Shown here: piece by piece, positions 27,739 through 37,829 of the stretch
Numbering within the stretch: position 1 is the first letter of the stretch
Layout of the letters: each line of letters starts with the position of its first letter
Source of the DNA: Mycobacterium sp. OAS707
GTDB taxonomy: Bacteria > Actinomycetota > Actinomycetes > Mycobacteriales > Mycobacteriaceae
NCBI RefSeq assembly: GCF_014873705.1
Contig: NZ_JADBDS010000002.1
Location: 496,001-560,000 of the forward strand
Length of the DNA: 64,000 nucleotides
Reading direction: 5' to 3'
The notes under the pieces: generated by a model
Seen by the model: only the letters and a program-made list of their open reading frames with translations
Database searches by the model: none
What the model was told of the DNA's origin: nothing
Made by a program: the position numbers and the translations under genes

Positions 27739-27803
27739 TCGACCACCTTCAGAAACACCCGAACAGCATCAATTCGCGACGGTTGCAATTCCGGCGCGCG
27801 CAT
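27735..27803 (-). CDS. Possible 22-residue peptide with strong ribosome-binding site
   Basis: ATG at 27803 preceded by GGAGGG with an 8-base spacer, an excellent match. The frame gives MRAPELQPSRIDAVRVFLKVVE and then TGA, which overlaps the GTG of the 63-residue gene (GTGA). It may be a translated leader that couples ribosomes into the chain, or the N-terminal piece of a protein broken by a frameshift into the next frame. Length alone would not support it. Confidence 0.35.
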   Translation of the reverse strand: MRAPELQPSRIDAVRVFLKVVE

Positions 27804-27888
27804 TCGGCATTCCCTCCAGCAGTCGTGCAGCAAATGCTACCCGAGCCGCGAGGACGCCGACCGCGCCAATTTCTTGCTCTGGGGATAC

Positions 27889-29247
27889 CTACATCGAGGC
27901 GATGAGCCGCTTAACGCGTTCGTCGACCGACCGGAACGGGTCCTTGCACAAAACGGTGCGTTGCGCTTGGTCGTTGAGCTTCAGATGCACCCAGTCGACG
28001 GTGAAGTCACGACCGGCTTCCTGCGCCGCGCTGATGAACTCGCCGCGCAGCTTCGCCCGCGTCGTCTGCGGCGGAGTGTTCACCGCCGCTTCGATCTCCT
28101 CGTCCGTCGTCACGCGTGACGCCAGGCCCTTGCGCTGAAGCAGGTCGAACACCCCGCGTCCCCGCTTGATGTCGTGATAGGCCAAATCCAACTGCGAGAT
28201 CTTCGGATCGGACAGCTCCATGTTGTAGCGGTCCTGGTAGCGCTGGAACAGCTTGCGCTTGATGACCCAGTCGATCTCGGTGTCGACCTTCGCGAAGTCC
28301 TGGCTCTCGACCGCATCCAGTTGGCGCCCCCACAGGTCGACCACCTGCTCGATCTGCGAGTTCGGCTCCCTGGTCTGCAGGTACTCGACCGCGCGCTGGA
28401 AGTACTCCCGCTGGATGTCCAGCGCACTGGCCTGACGGCCGCCCGCCAGCCGCACCGGGCGTCGCCCGGTCAGATCGTGGCTCACCTCGCGGATGGCCCG
28501 GATCGGATTGTCCAGCGAGAAATCGCGGAACGGCACCCCGGCCTCGATCATCTCGAGCACCAGTGACGCGCTGCCCACCTTGAGCATCGTCGTTGACTCG
28601 CACATGTTGGAGTCCCCGACGATGACGTGCAGCCGCCGGTACTTCTCGGCGTCGGCGTGCGGTTCGTCGCGCGTGTTGATGATCGGCCGCGACCGCGTCG
28701 TCGCCGACGAGACGCCTTCCCAGATGTGCTCGGCGCGCTGCGACAGGCAGAACGTCGCCGCCTTCGGCGTCTGCAGCACCTTGCCTGCACCGCAGATCAG
28801 CTGCCGCGTCACCAGGAACGGCAGGAGCACATCGGAGATCCGCGAGAATTCACCCGCGCGGACGATCAGATAGTTCTCGTGGCAGCCGTAGGAGTTACCC
28901 GCCGAGTCGGTGTTGTTCTTGAACAAGTAGATATCGCCGCCGATGCCCTCGTCGGCCAGCCGCTGCTCGGCGTCGATCAGCAGGTCTTCGAGCACCCGCT
29001 CGCCGGCGCGGTCATGGGTGACCAACTGGGTCAGGTTGTCGCATTCAGCGGTGGCGTACTCGGGGTGGCTGCCCACATCGAGATACAACCGCGCACCGTT
29101 GCGTAAGAACACGTTCGAACTGCGGCCCCATGACACCACCCGCCGAAATAGGTAGCGGGCAACCTCGTCGGGGCTCAGCCGACGATGGCCATGGAACGTG
29201 CAGGTGACACCGAACTCTGTCTCGATGCCCATGATTCGTCGCTGCAC
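27889..29247 (-). CDS. pafA: Pup-protein ligase PafA
   Basis: A 452-residue carboxylate-amine ligase related to glutamine synthetase, the same length as M. tuberculosis PafA (Rv2097c). It activates the C-terminal glutamate of Pup with ATP and joins it to lysines of target proteins. MGIETEFGV contains the Mg-binding Glu9, and [19 protein letters not shown] the catalytic Asp57. [18 protein letters not shown] and [19 protein letters not shown] are shared with Dop. No Dop-loop insertion is present, as expected for the ligase. It is flanked by ESX-like genes on both sides instead of pafB, and it is about 30 kb from prcA. Confidence 0.96.
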   Translation of the reverse strand: MQRRIMGIETEFGVTCTFHGHRRLSPDEVARYLFRRVVSWGRSSNVFLRNGARLYLDVGSHPEYATAECDNLTQLVTHDRAGERVLEDLLIDAEQRLADEGIGGDIYLFKNNTDSAGNSYGCHENYLIVRAGEFSRISDVLLPFLVTRQLICGAGKVLQTPKAATFCLSQRAEHIWEGVSSATTRSRPIINTRDEPHADAEKYRRLHVIVGDSNMCESTTMLKVGSASLVLEMIEAGVPFRDFSLDNPIRAIREVSHDLTGRRPVRLAGGRQASALDIQREYFQRAVEYLQTREPNSQIEQVVDLWGRQLDAVESQDFAKVDTEIDWVIKRKLFQRYQDRYNMELSDPKISQLDLAYHDIKRGRGVFDLLQRKGLASRVTTDEEIEAAVNTPPQTTRAKLRGEFISAAQEAGRDFTVDWVHLKLNDQAQRTVLCKDPFRSVDERVKRLIASM

Positions 29248-29427
29248 GTAATCGAGACTACTTGCTGCTGCCCGGCCACGGCGGGCAAGCCGCGCCGTTG
29301 ACAGTGGTTGGGGTTTCCGTCACGGTTCGCCGGCAACCCAAATGCATTGCTGAGGCTGCCCGGCGAGAAGCCGCCGTACCTGTGGATAACTTCGGCGCCC
29401 TCGCGTCCGAATCTGTCAGCATGAGGC

Positions 29428-29700
29428 ATGGGGGGACGAACAGAGGTCGATCTGGGGCAGTTACGAGATGTCGCCGACCACGTCATGCAGGCCGCCGACG
29501 CAATCGCCGAAATGCGTTGGCCGACAATAAATCCCGATGATTTGGCCGGGTCAGAAGTCGGCCGTGTCGGTGCGCCGGCGCTCGTTGCTGCGCGACTGAC
29601 AGACGTGGTCGCCAACATGCGGGGGTGGGCGCTGGCCGCCCACATGTCGGCGGACGCTTTCGAACGCGCCGACGGTCGCAACGGTCAGCGCCTGGGGTGA
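29428..29700 (+). CDS. EspC/DUF2580-like small protein (Rv2078-like)
   Basis: A 90-residue helical-hairpin protein: EVDLGQLRDVADHVMQAADAIAEM, then a proline-containing turn and LVAARLTDVVANMRGWALAAHMSADAFE. The pattern is that of ESX secretion-associated EspC-type proteins (DUF2580). Start at ATG 29428; the ribosome-binding site is weak (GAGG 1-4 nt away), so the start is uncertain. Its stop codon overlaps the GTG of the next gene (GTGA). The pairing with a DUF1023 hydrolase resembles Rv2078-Rv2079 of M. tuberculosis. Of the 180 bp between this gene and divergent pafA, only a TTGACA at about 29296 suggests a promoter. Confidence 0.65.
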   Translation: MGGRTEVDLGQLRDVADHVMQAADAIAEMRWPTINPDDLAGSEVGRVGAPALVAARLTDVVANMRGWALAAHMSADAFERADGRNGQRLG

Positions 29701-31298
29701 GGCGGCCGACCGTCTCGCAGGCCGAGGCGTGGCGGCCCGATGCGCTGCGCAGCCTCGCCGACGGCTGGGACGACGCGGCCCACCGCCTGACCGCGCACGC
29801 CGACACCGCCACGCGCGCAATCCGGGACACCAATTGGACGGGCAGCGCCGCCGACACCGCTCGGGACAACGCGCGCAGCATTGCCGTCGACGCCGACGAG
29901 GCCGCCCGCCACCTGGTCACCGCCTCGGTCGCCGCACAAGACGGCGCTGACCAGATCGCCTCCGCACAGTTGTCGGTGATGGAGAAAGTCGCCGAGGCCC
30001 GCGGGGGCGGATTCGAGGTCGCCGACGACGGAACTGCGTCGCTGCGTGCTACCCCATCGCCGCTGCTCATCGCGCTTTCAGGCGGCGACGCTGCCGTCGC
30101 GCACGACATGCTGACGGTGCGCGCCGAGGAGCTGACCAAACAGATCACCGCCGCGCTCGACCAACTCGGTGCTGCCGATGCAGACGCCGCCAGAGACATC
30201 GAGGCGGCATTCGCATCGACGCCGATCCCCCGCGCTGCAGCGACGGTTCCGGCAGGCGCAGGGCCAGTGCGGGCTTCCGACGTGGTGGCGGGCTGGCCCG
30301 CGATGAGTCAGGACCGCATCGGCGAGCAGATCGCCGCCATGACGCCAGCGCAACGGCAGCGACTGACCACGGACTTTCCCCTCCAGGTCGGCAACACCGA
30401 CGGCGTGCCATGGGACATGCGCGCAGCCGCCAACCGCATCAACATCGCGCAGGCGATCGTCGACGGCCTCGATGATCCGACGGCCCAGCAGCGGACCGCC
30501 TTCTACCGCGGCCTGCTCGGCGAGATCGACGACCCGACGGGTAGTGGTCGGCGCGTCGAGCGGCAGATTCTGGCCTTCGATCCCGCCCGTGCCTCACTGG
30601 TCGAACTCAACGGCGACCTCGCGACGGCAAAGAGTGTGGCGGTTCTGGTCCCAGGTCTGAACACCACCATCGAGGGCTCGGCGGCCGACACTCGGACCGC
30701 GCGCCGTTTCGTGTCGGCAACCCACGGCGACGTCGCGACCATTACCTATCTGGGCGGCCCCTTTCCGCGAGGCAATCCAATCGCCGGTGTCGTCGATGCG
30801 GCCGACCCGCGGTATGCGCTCAATATGGCGCCACGGCTCGTCGCTTTCAGCGAAGACGTCGACCGCACCGTCGACGTCCCGGTGACCTACATCGGCCATT
30901 CGTACGGCGGGTCGATCGTGGGCACCGCCGAAGCATTCGGCCTGTCCGGCGACCGCGTGCTGTACGTGGCCGCAGCTGGCGCGGGTGTCGGTGTCGACGA
31001 TCCGGGCGATTGGCACAACCGCAATCCGGATGTGCTGCGATTCTCGATGACAGCGCCGGGTGACTTCATTCAGGCCGTCCAAGGCATACCCGGCGGTCCG
31101 CACGGCGCCGACCCAGACGAGATGCCCGGCGTAATCCGTTTAGCCACAGGGCATTACGACGACGGACGGCTGATGGCAGGACCGCAGGCGCACAGCGACG
31201 TGCTCAACTGGCCGTCCGACGCATGGCGCAACATCCTGGCTGTCATCGCCGGTGACCGTGATCGAATCCAGGTCGCAGGGGTGAGTGCCGGTCAATAA
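29697..31298 (+). CDS. WXG-type helical domain fused to DUF1023 alpha/beta-hydrolase (Rv2079-like)
   Basis: A 533-residue protein. Residues 1-110 form a WXG100-like hairpin with the turn TNWTGSAADTA. Residues 210-520 are a DUF1023 alpha/beta-hydrolase; the nucleophile elbow is VTYIGHSYGGSIVG, with the serine in GHSYG, and the closing histidine is probably in GPQAHSDVLNW. The arrangement suggests a hydrolase exported by a type VII system or acting as an effector, with the upstream EspC-like protein as partner. GTG start at 29697 overlaps the upstream stop codon. Substrate unknown. After it, 132 bp without a recognised gene leads to the next hydrolase. Confidence 0.8.
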   Translation: MRRPTVSQAEAWRPDALRSLADGWDDAAHRLTAHADTATRAIRDTNWTGSAADTARDNARSIAVDADEAARHLVTASVAAQDGADQIASAQLSVMEKVAEARGGGFEVADDGTASLRATPSPLLIALSGGDAAVAHDMLTVRAEELTKQITAALDQLGAADADAARDIEAAFASTPIPRAAATVPAGAGPVRASDVVAGWPAMSQDRIGEQIAAMTPAQRQRLTTDFPLQVGNTDGVPWDMRAAANRINIAQAIVDGLDDPTAQQRTAFYRGLLGEIDDPTGSGRRVERQILAFDPARASLVELNGDLATAKSVAVLVPGLNTTIEGSAADTRTARRFVSATHGDVATITYLGGPFPRGNPIAGVVDAADPRYALNMAPRLVAFSEDVDRTVDVPVTYIGHSYGGSIVGTAEAFGLSGDRVLYVAAAGAGVGVDDPGDWHNRNPDVLRFSMTAPGDFIQAVQGIPGGPHGADPDEMPGVIRLATGHYDDGRLMAGPQAHSDVLNWPSDAWRNILAVIAGDRDRIQVAGVSAGQ

Positions 31299-31430
31299 GC
31301 GCGAATCAGCAAGTGTGGCAAACATTTTCGCTCGCAATGGCATGCTCCCCGCAGCCGTCCGACTGAAGTCACGAGACCTATACGGACAAAAACCAGCCAA
31401 ATTCGGGCATGCGACGGCCAGAATGGGCCA

Positions 31431-32287
31431 ATGTGGTCGCGCAGCTCGCCCGTCGACGGGTTTCGGCTCGCCTTCGACCGCTTCGGGACCAGAGGGGCGC
31501 CGCCCGTCGTACTGCTGCACGGCTGGCCCGGCAACCGACACGACTTCCGGAAGGTCGTTCCGATTCTCGGCGACATCGCCGACGTCGTCGTTCCGGATCT
31601 GCGCGGGTTCGGCGGTTCGGACAAACACGAGGTGGCCGTGCAGCACTTCTACAGCGCTACCGCCCAAGCCAGCAGCGTCATCGGGCTGATCAAGGAACTG
31701 GGCCTGTCGAACGTCATCCTCGCCGGCTATGACGTCGGCAGCCGCGTCGCACAGAGCGTCGCCAGGATGCATCCCGATCTGGTGCGCGGCCTCGTGCTAT
31801 CTCCCCCGCTGCCCGGCGCAGGAGATCGCGTACTCACCGCGCACGCACAAAGCGAGTTCTGGTATCAGGCTTTCCACCAGCTTCCACTGGCCGCCGAGTT
31901 GATCGACGGCAACCCAGACGCTGTCCGAGAATACTTGCGGCACTTCTGGAATCATTGGTCCGGACCATACTTCGCGCTCTCTGAGGACGAACTGGACCGC
32001 CTGGTATCCGACTACGCGCTGTCGGGCGCCTTCACGGCTTCGATCGCGTGGTACCGCGCCGGCGCGGGCACGGTCGCCCAGTCACTCATCGAGTTGCCGC
32101 CCCACGGCGCCATCAAGATTCACGTGTCCACCGATGTGCTGTGGCCGCAGCATGATCCGCTGTTCCCCACCGAATGGGCGGACCGACTCGACGACTACTT
32201 CACCGATGCCCGGCTCCATATTGCTGCCGGCGCTGGGCATTTCACGCCGCTGGAATGTGCCGAGCAGTTCGCCGAACTCATCCTCGT

Positions 32288-32303
<16 letters not shown>
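31431..32303 (+). CDS. Epoxide hydrolase/haloalkane dehalogenase-type alpha/beta-hydrolase
   Basis: A 290-residue alpha/beta-hydrolase. The oxyanion loop is [15 protein letters not shown] and the nucleophile is an aspartate ([16 protein letters not shown]), which marks the epoxide-hydrolase/dehalogenase group rather than esterases. The catalytic histidine is in [11 protein letters not shown]. The charge-relay acid is probably near WPQHDPLF. Start at ATG 31431 ([19 protein letters not shown]). Its last 16 bases overlap the end of convergent sdaA. Substrate unknown; it may not belong to the choline pathway. Confidence 0.82.
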
Positions 32304-33670
<1,367 letters not shown>

Positions 33671-33687
33671 TGACTGTCCCTCCCTGA

Positions 33688-34956
33688 CTACAGCTGCGGG
33701 TAGAGCGGATGACGCTCGGCGAGCTCACCGACCGCCCGCGCCCACTTCGCGGTGTCGGTGTCCGGCGCGGCGATCAGGCACTGCGCGATCAGATCGGCGA
33801 CGGCGGCGAAGTCCTCTGCTTCAAAACCGCGCGTCGCAAGCGCAGGCGTGCCGATGCGCAGCCCCGAAGTCACCATCGGCGGTCGAGGATCGAACGGAAC
33901 GGCATTGCGGTTAACCGTGATTCCGATGGTCGCCAGCCTGTCCTCGGCCTGCCGTCCGTCGATCTCCGCGTTGCGCAGATCGACGAGTACCAGATGGACA
34001 TCGGTGCCACCGGTGAGCACGGCGATTCCTGCATCGCGCACATCGGGCGCAGACAGCCGCTCGGCCATGAGCTTGGCTCCGTCGATGACGCGCTGTTGAC
34101 GCTCGACGAAATCAGCCATGGCCGCCATCTTGAAGGCCACCGCCTTGGCCGCGATGACGTGCTCCAGCGGTCCGCCCTGCTGCCCGGGGAACACCGCCGA
34201 ATTGATCTTCTTGGCGATGTCGGCGTCCTTCGTGAGGATGATGCCGCCGCGTGGGCCGCCGAGGGTCTTGTGCGTGGTGGACGTGACCACATGTGCGTGT
34301 GGCACCGGCGACGGGTGCAGCCCCGCCGCCACCAGCCCGGCGAAATGAGCCATGTCGACCATCAGGTATGCGCCGACCTCGTCGGCGATCTCCCTGAAGC
34401 GGGCGAAGTCCTGGTGCCGCGGGTAGGCCGACCAGCCGGCGATGATCATCTGAGGCCGGTGTTCGCGGGCCGCTTCGGCCACCTGATCCATGTCAATCAG
34501 GTAGTCGTCGCGCGAGACCCCATAGGCGGCAACGTTGTAGAGCTTGCCCGAGAAGTTCAGCCGCATTCCATGGGTGAGGTGACCGCCGCAGTCGAGCGAG
34601 AGCCCGAGGATGGTGTCGCCCGGCTTGAGCAGCGCATGCATGACCGCTGCGTTGGCCTGCGCACCGGAATGCGGCTGCACATTTGCGAACTCGGCCCCGA
34701 ACAGGAACTTGACGCGGTCGATCGCCATCTGTTCGATCACGTCGACGTGCTCGCAGCCGCCGTAGTACCGCCGTCCCGGGTAACCCTCGGCGTACTTGTT
34801 GGTCAGCACCGAGCCCTGTGCCTCCATGACGGCCAGCGGCGCATGGTTCTCCGACGCGATCATCTCGAGGCCGGTGCGCTGGCGTTCTAGTTCCTTGCCA
34901 ATCAACTCGGCGATCTCGGGATCGAAATCGGCAAGACGCTCGTCGAGGACGCTCAT
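33688..34956 (-). CDS. glyA: Serine hydroxymethyltransferase GlyA
   Basis: A 422-residue PLP enzyme: [36 protein letters not shown] and the PLP lysine K230 in [14 protein letters not shown]. It joins glycine and 5,10-methylene-tetrahydrofolate to serine (or the reverse). As the first gene of glyA-sdaA in an island that makes glycine and C1 units from betaine, it probably works in the direction of serine. This is likely a second, catabolic copy next to the housekeeping glyA elsewhere, but that cannot be seen here. Start ATG 34956; promoter and operator lie at 35007-35060. Confidence 0.95.
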   Translation of the reverse strand: MSVLDERLADFDPEIAELIGKELERQRTGLEMIASENHAPLAVMEAQGSVLTNKYAEGYPGRRYYGGCEHVDVIEQMAIDRVKFLFGAEFANVQPHSGAQANAAVMHALLKPGDTILGLSLDCGGHLTHGMRLNFSGKLYNVAAYGVSRDDYLIDMDQVAEAAREHRPQMIIAGWSAYPRHQDFARFREIADEVGAYLMVDMAHFAGLVAAGLHPSPVPHAHVVTSTTHKTLGGPRGGIILTKDADIAKKINSAVFPGQQGGPLEHVIAAKAVAFKMAAMADFVERQQRVIDGAKLMAERLSAPDVRDAGIAVLTGGTDVHLVLVDLRNAEIDGRQAEDRLATIGITVNRNAVPFDPRPPMVTSGLRIGTPALATRGFEAEDFAAVADLIAQCLIAAPDTDTAKWARAVGELAERHPLYPQL

Positions 34957-35006
34957 GTCGATGCTCCGTTCGTGGGGCTTGGGTATGAATACCAGATTGA
35001 AGATAA

Positions 35007-35060
35007 CTGATATATCAGAGTGTGATCGGCATCATAGCTGCGTGCGGCTTTGACGGTCAA
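35007..35060 (-). promoter_or_regulatory. glyA-sdaA promoter with GntR-type operator
   Basis: On the minus strand TTGACC (35060-35055), an 18-base spacer and TATGAT (35036-35031) make a good sigma-A promoter. Twelve bases further lies a perfect 12-bp palindrome CTGATATATCAG (35007-35018), about 38 bp before the glyA ATG. The same palindrome at the same distance from the -10 box precedes soxB. It fits the TGATATATCA-like sites of FCD-type GntR regulators, so the gene product of 57570-58235 is the likely ligand-responsive repressor. Confidence 0.75.
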
Positions 35061-35110
35061 GGTTGGCCATTGCCGCCTTGTTACCAGCGAGTTTCGTTTG
35101 GGCGCTCCCC

Positions 35111-35175
35111 TTGACAGTGACATGGGACACGGTTCAGTCTGTTGCATGTAGAGGGTTCTATTGCGCAATACGCAA
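35111..35175 (+). promoter_or_regulatory. betB promoter region with IclR-type boxes
   Basis: TTGACA at 35111-35116 is a probable -35 box. TTGCGCAATACGCAA (35161-35175) has the dyad TTGCG-N5-CGCAA typical of IclR-family sites, and a weaker TTGCATGTAGAGGGT begins at 35142, 19 bp before it. Related boxes occur at 40942 and at 44470-44521. It lies 31 bp before the betB GTG. Confidence 0.65.
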
Positions 35176-35205
35176 CATCTAGGTAGCTGGCGAGAGGCCG
35201 AGTAG

Positions 35206-36684
35206 GTGGCGGAACACCTGAATATGTTCATCGCGGGCGAATGGCGCCCCGCGCTCGACGGCGCCCGCCGCGAGATCCGATGTCCGGCCGACGGCCAGCT
35301 GGTCGCACAGGCCGCCGAGGCGTCCGCTGAGGACACCTACGCCGCGATCGCTGCCGCGCGCGAGGCCTTCGACACGGGTCCGTGGCCTCAGATGCCGGAA
35401 CGTGAGCGCGCCGACGTGTTGCGGCGCACCGCCGACCTGATCGATCGGGATCGCAAGGACTTCGTCCGCGCTGAAGCGCTCGACACCGGTAAGCGGATCG
35501 TCGAGGCCGAATACGACATGGACGACGTCACAGCGTGTTTGCGCTACTACTCGGGCGTCGGCGGCACCGAGGCCGGCCATGTCGTCGACACCGGTAAAGC
35601 GGATGCGATCAGCCGCCTGGTGTACGAGCCCGTCGGCGTCTGTGGACTGATCACGCCGTGGAATTACCCTCTGCTGCAAGCCAGTTGGAAGGTTGCGCCA
35701 GCGTTGTTGGCGGGCAACACGTTCATTCTCAAGCCGAGTGAGCTGACACCGTCAACCTCAGTGCTGCTGATGCGCGCGTTGGAGGAAGCGGGCCTGCCCG
35801 CCGGCGTCGCCAATCTCGTCCTAGGTGCCGGTCCTGCCGCCGGCGCGCCGCTTTCGGAACACCCTGACGTGGACATGGTTTCGTTCACCGGCGGTGTCCC
35901 TTCTGGCACCCGCGTGATGGCCGCCGCTGCCGCGACGATCAAACGTGTCGCGCTGGAACTCGGCGGGAAGAACCCCAACGTCGTCTTCGCCGACGCCGAC
36001 TTCGAGACCGCGGTGGACTTCGCGCTCACCGCGGTCTTCCTGCATTCGGGACAGGTGTGTTCGGCGGGCGCCCGACTGATCGTCGAAGAGTCGCTGCACG
36101 ATCGATTCGTCGATGAGGTGGTCCGGCGCGCCGAGCGGATCACCCTCGGCGGACCGTTCGATCCCGACGCCGAGACCGGTCCCCTGATCTCCGCGGCCCA
36201 CCGCGACAAGGTCGAGGCGTACGTCGCTGCCGGACTCGCCGAGGGTGCGGTGCTGCGCTGCGGTGGCCGCCGACCCGATGAGCCCCACCTGCAGGACGGC
36301 TTCTTCTATCCCCCAACGATTCTGGATCGCTGCCACACGGGAATGACAGTGACGAAGGACGAGTCGTTCGGCCCGGTGCTGACGGTCGAAACCTTCACCG
36401 ATGAAGACGACGCGGTGCGGATCGCCAACGACACCGAGTACGGGCTCGCCGGCGCGGTCTGGACCCAGGACGCCGGCAAGGCCCAGCGCGTTGCGCACCG
36501 GTTACGGCACGGGACGATCTGGATCAACGATTACCACCCCTACGTGCCCCAGGCCGAATGGGGCGGCATGAAGCGCTCCGGCAACGGCCGCGAACTCGGC
36601 CGGACCGGACTCGACGAGTACCGCGAGATCAAGCACATCTGGCAGAACACCAACCCGCGGCCCGAACGGTGGTTCCGCGGCTAA
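35206..36684 (+). CDS. betB: Betaine aldehyde dehydrogenase
   Basis: A 492-residue NAD(P)-dependent aldehyde dehydrogenase. Glu251 (VALELGGKNPNVVF) and the catalytic Cys285 (HSGQVCSAGAR) are present, and GLITPWNYPLLQASWKVAPAL is the usual cofactor-site stretch. In this setting, followed by a betaine transporter and near a choline dehydrogenase, the substrate is most likely betaine aldehyde. GTG start at 35206 behind a GAGAGG-type site. First gene of the betB-proV-proW-proX transcript, with an IclR-type box directly upstream. Confidence 0.88.
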   Translation: MAEHLNMFIAGEWRPALDGARREIRCPADGQLVAQAAEASAEDTYAAIAAAREAFDTGPWPQMPERERADVLRRTADLIDRDRKDFVRAEALDTGKRIVEAEYDMDDVTACLRYYSGVGGTEAGHVVDTGKADAISRLVYEPVGVCGLITPWNYPLLQASWKVAPALLAGNTFILKPSELTPSTSVLLMRALEEAGLPAGVANLVLGAGPAAGAPLSEHPDVDMVSFTGGVPSGTRVMAAAAATIKRVALELGGKNPNVVFADADFETAVDFALTAVFLHSGQVCSAGARLIVEESLHDRFVDEVVRRAERITLGGPFDPDAETGPLISAAHRDKVEAYVAAGLAEGAVLRCGGRRPDEPHLQDGFFYPPTILDRCHTGMTVTKDESFGPVLTVETFTDEDDAVRIANDTEYGLAGAVWTQDAGKAQRVAHRLRHGTIWINDYHPYVPQAEWGGMKRSGNGRELGRTGLDEYREIKHIWQNTNPRPERWFRG

Positions 36685-36734
36685 TCCGCAAGCATCTCGA
36701 AATGACCGACAGCCCAATCAGTTAGGAGATTTCG

Positions 36735-37829
36735 GTGGCCATCCATACAGAGAGCGCGCCCACAGCGGTGGTCGCCCCGCCGTCCCCACGCCGCAGCGAC
36801 GCGGAGCTCAGTGTCAACGGACTGTGGAAGGTCTTCGGTGCCAAAGCTTCTGACGTCGCATGCGACGACAGCATGGAGCGCCTGTCCGTCCAGGACATCA
36901 AGAAGAAGACGGGGTGCGCGGTTGCCGTTCGCGACGTCAGCTTCGACGTCGGTTGCGGCGAGGTGTTCGTCGTGATGGGGCTGTCGGGCTCTGGAAAGTC
37001 CACGCTCGTGCGGTGTCTGACGCGGCTCATCGAGCCGACCAAGGGCCAGGTGGTATTCCAGGGCACCGACATCATGTCCGCCGACGAGAACGCGCTGCGA
37101 GATCTGCGCCGCCGCAAGGTATCCATGGTCTTCCAGCACTTCGGATTGCTCCCCCACCGACGGGTGCTCGACAACGTCGCGTACGGCCTCGAAGTCAAGG
37201 GCACCCCGAAGAAGGAACGGCTACAGCGCGCTGGCGAGGTCACCGAACTGGTCGGCCTGGCGGGGTACGAGTACTCGTATCCGGATCAGCTGTCGGGCGG
37301 CATGAAGCAGCGCGTCGGACTGGCCCGCGCACTGGCCAGCGATCCGGACATGCTGCTGTTCGACGAGCCGTTCTCGGCGCTGGATCCGCTGATCCGGCGC
37401 GACATGCAGAACGAAGTGATCCGGCTGCACCACGAGATGGGCAAGACGATGGTGTTCATCACCCACGACCTGTCGGAGGCGCTCAAGCTCGGCGACCGAA
37501 TCCTGATCATGCGCGACGGCGAGATGGTTCAAATCGGCACCGGCGACGAACTCGTCGGCGCGCCTGCCGACGACTACGTTCGCGAATTCGTCAGCGACGT
37601 ACCGCGCTCACGGGTGCTGACCCTGAAGTGGATCATGCGGGAGAAGCGCGCCCATGACGCGCTCGACGGCCCAGAAATGGCGCCCACCACCGTGATCCGC
37701 GACGCCGTCGACCCCGTGCTGGCCGCGGACAAGCCGATCAAGGTGGTCGAGGACGGCAAGTTGCTCGGCGTGGTCGGCCGCAGCGAGATCCTCGCCGTGA
37801 TCGGCCAGGTTGACGAGGGCGGCGCGTGA
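36735..37829 (+). CDS. proV: Glycine betaine/choline ABC transporter ATPase (ProV/OpuAA-like)
   Basis: A 364-residue ATPase. Walker A is GLSGSGKST (residues 82-90), the signature is [19 protein letters not shown], Walker [20 protein letters not shown]. The N-terminal extension with [11 protein letters not shown] and a long insert before strand 2 is the mark of the quaternary amine (OpuA/ProV) group. Residues from about 300 form a shortened CBS-like regulatory part ([22 protein letters not shown]). GTG start at 36735, with AGGAG about 8 nt upstream. Its stop codon overlaps the permease start (GTGATG). Confidence 0.92.
   Translation: MAIHTESAPTAVVAPPSPRRSDAELSVNGLWKVFGAKASDVACDDSMERLSVQDIKKKTGCAVAVRDVSFDVGCGEVFVVMGLSGSGKSTLVRCLTRLIEPTKGQVVFQGTDIMSADENALRDLRRRKVSMVFQHFGLLPHRRVLDNVAYGLEVKGTPKKERLQRAGEVTELVGLAGYEYSYPDQLSGGMKQRVGLARALASDPDMLLFDEPFSALDPLIRRDMQNEVIRLHHEMGKTMVFITHDLSEALKLGDRILIMRDGEMVQIGTGDELVGAPADDYVREFVSDVPRSRVLTLKWIMREKRAHDALDGPEMAPTTVIRDAVDPVLAADKPIKVVEDGKLLGVVGRSEILAVIGQVDEGGA

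Noticed and set aside
34982..35205. Glycine riboswitch upstream of glyA
   Set aside because: The leader between the promoter and ATG is about 70 nt and filled by the operator; no tandem aptamer could fit.
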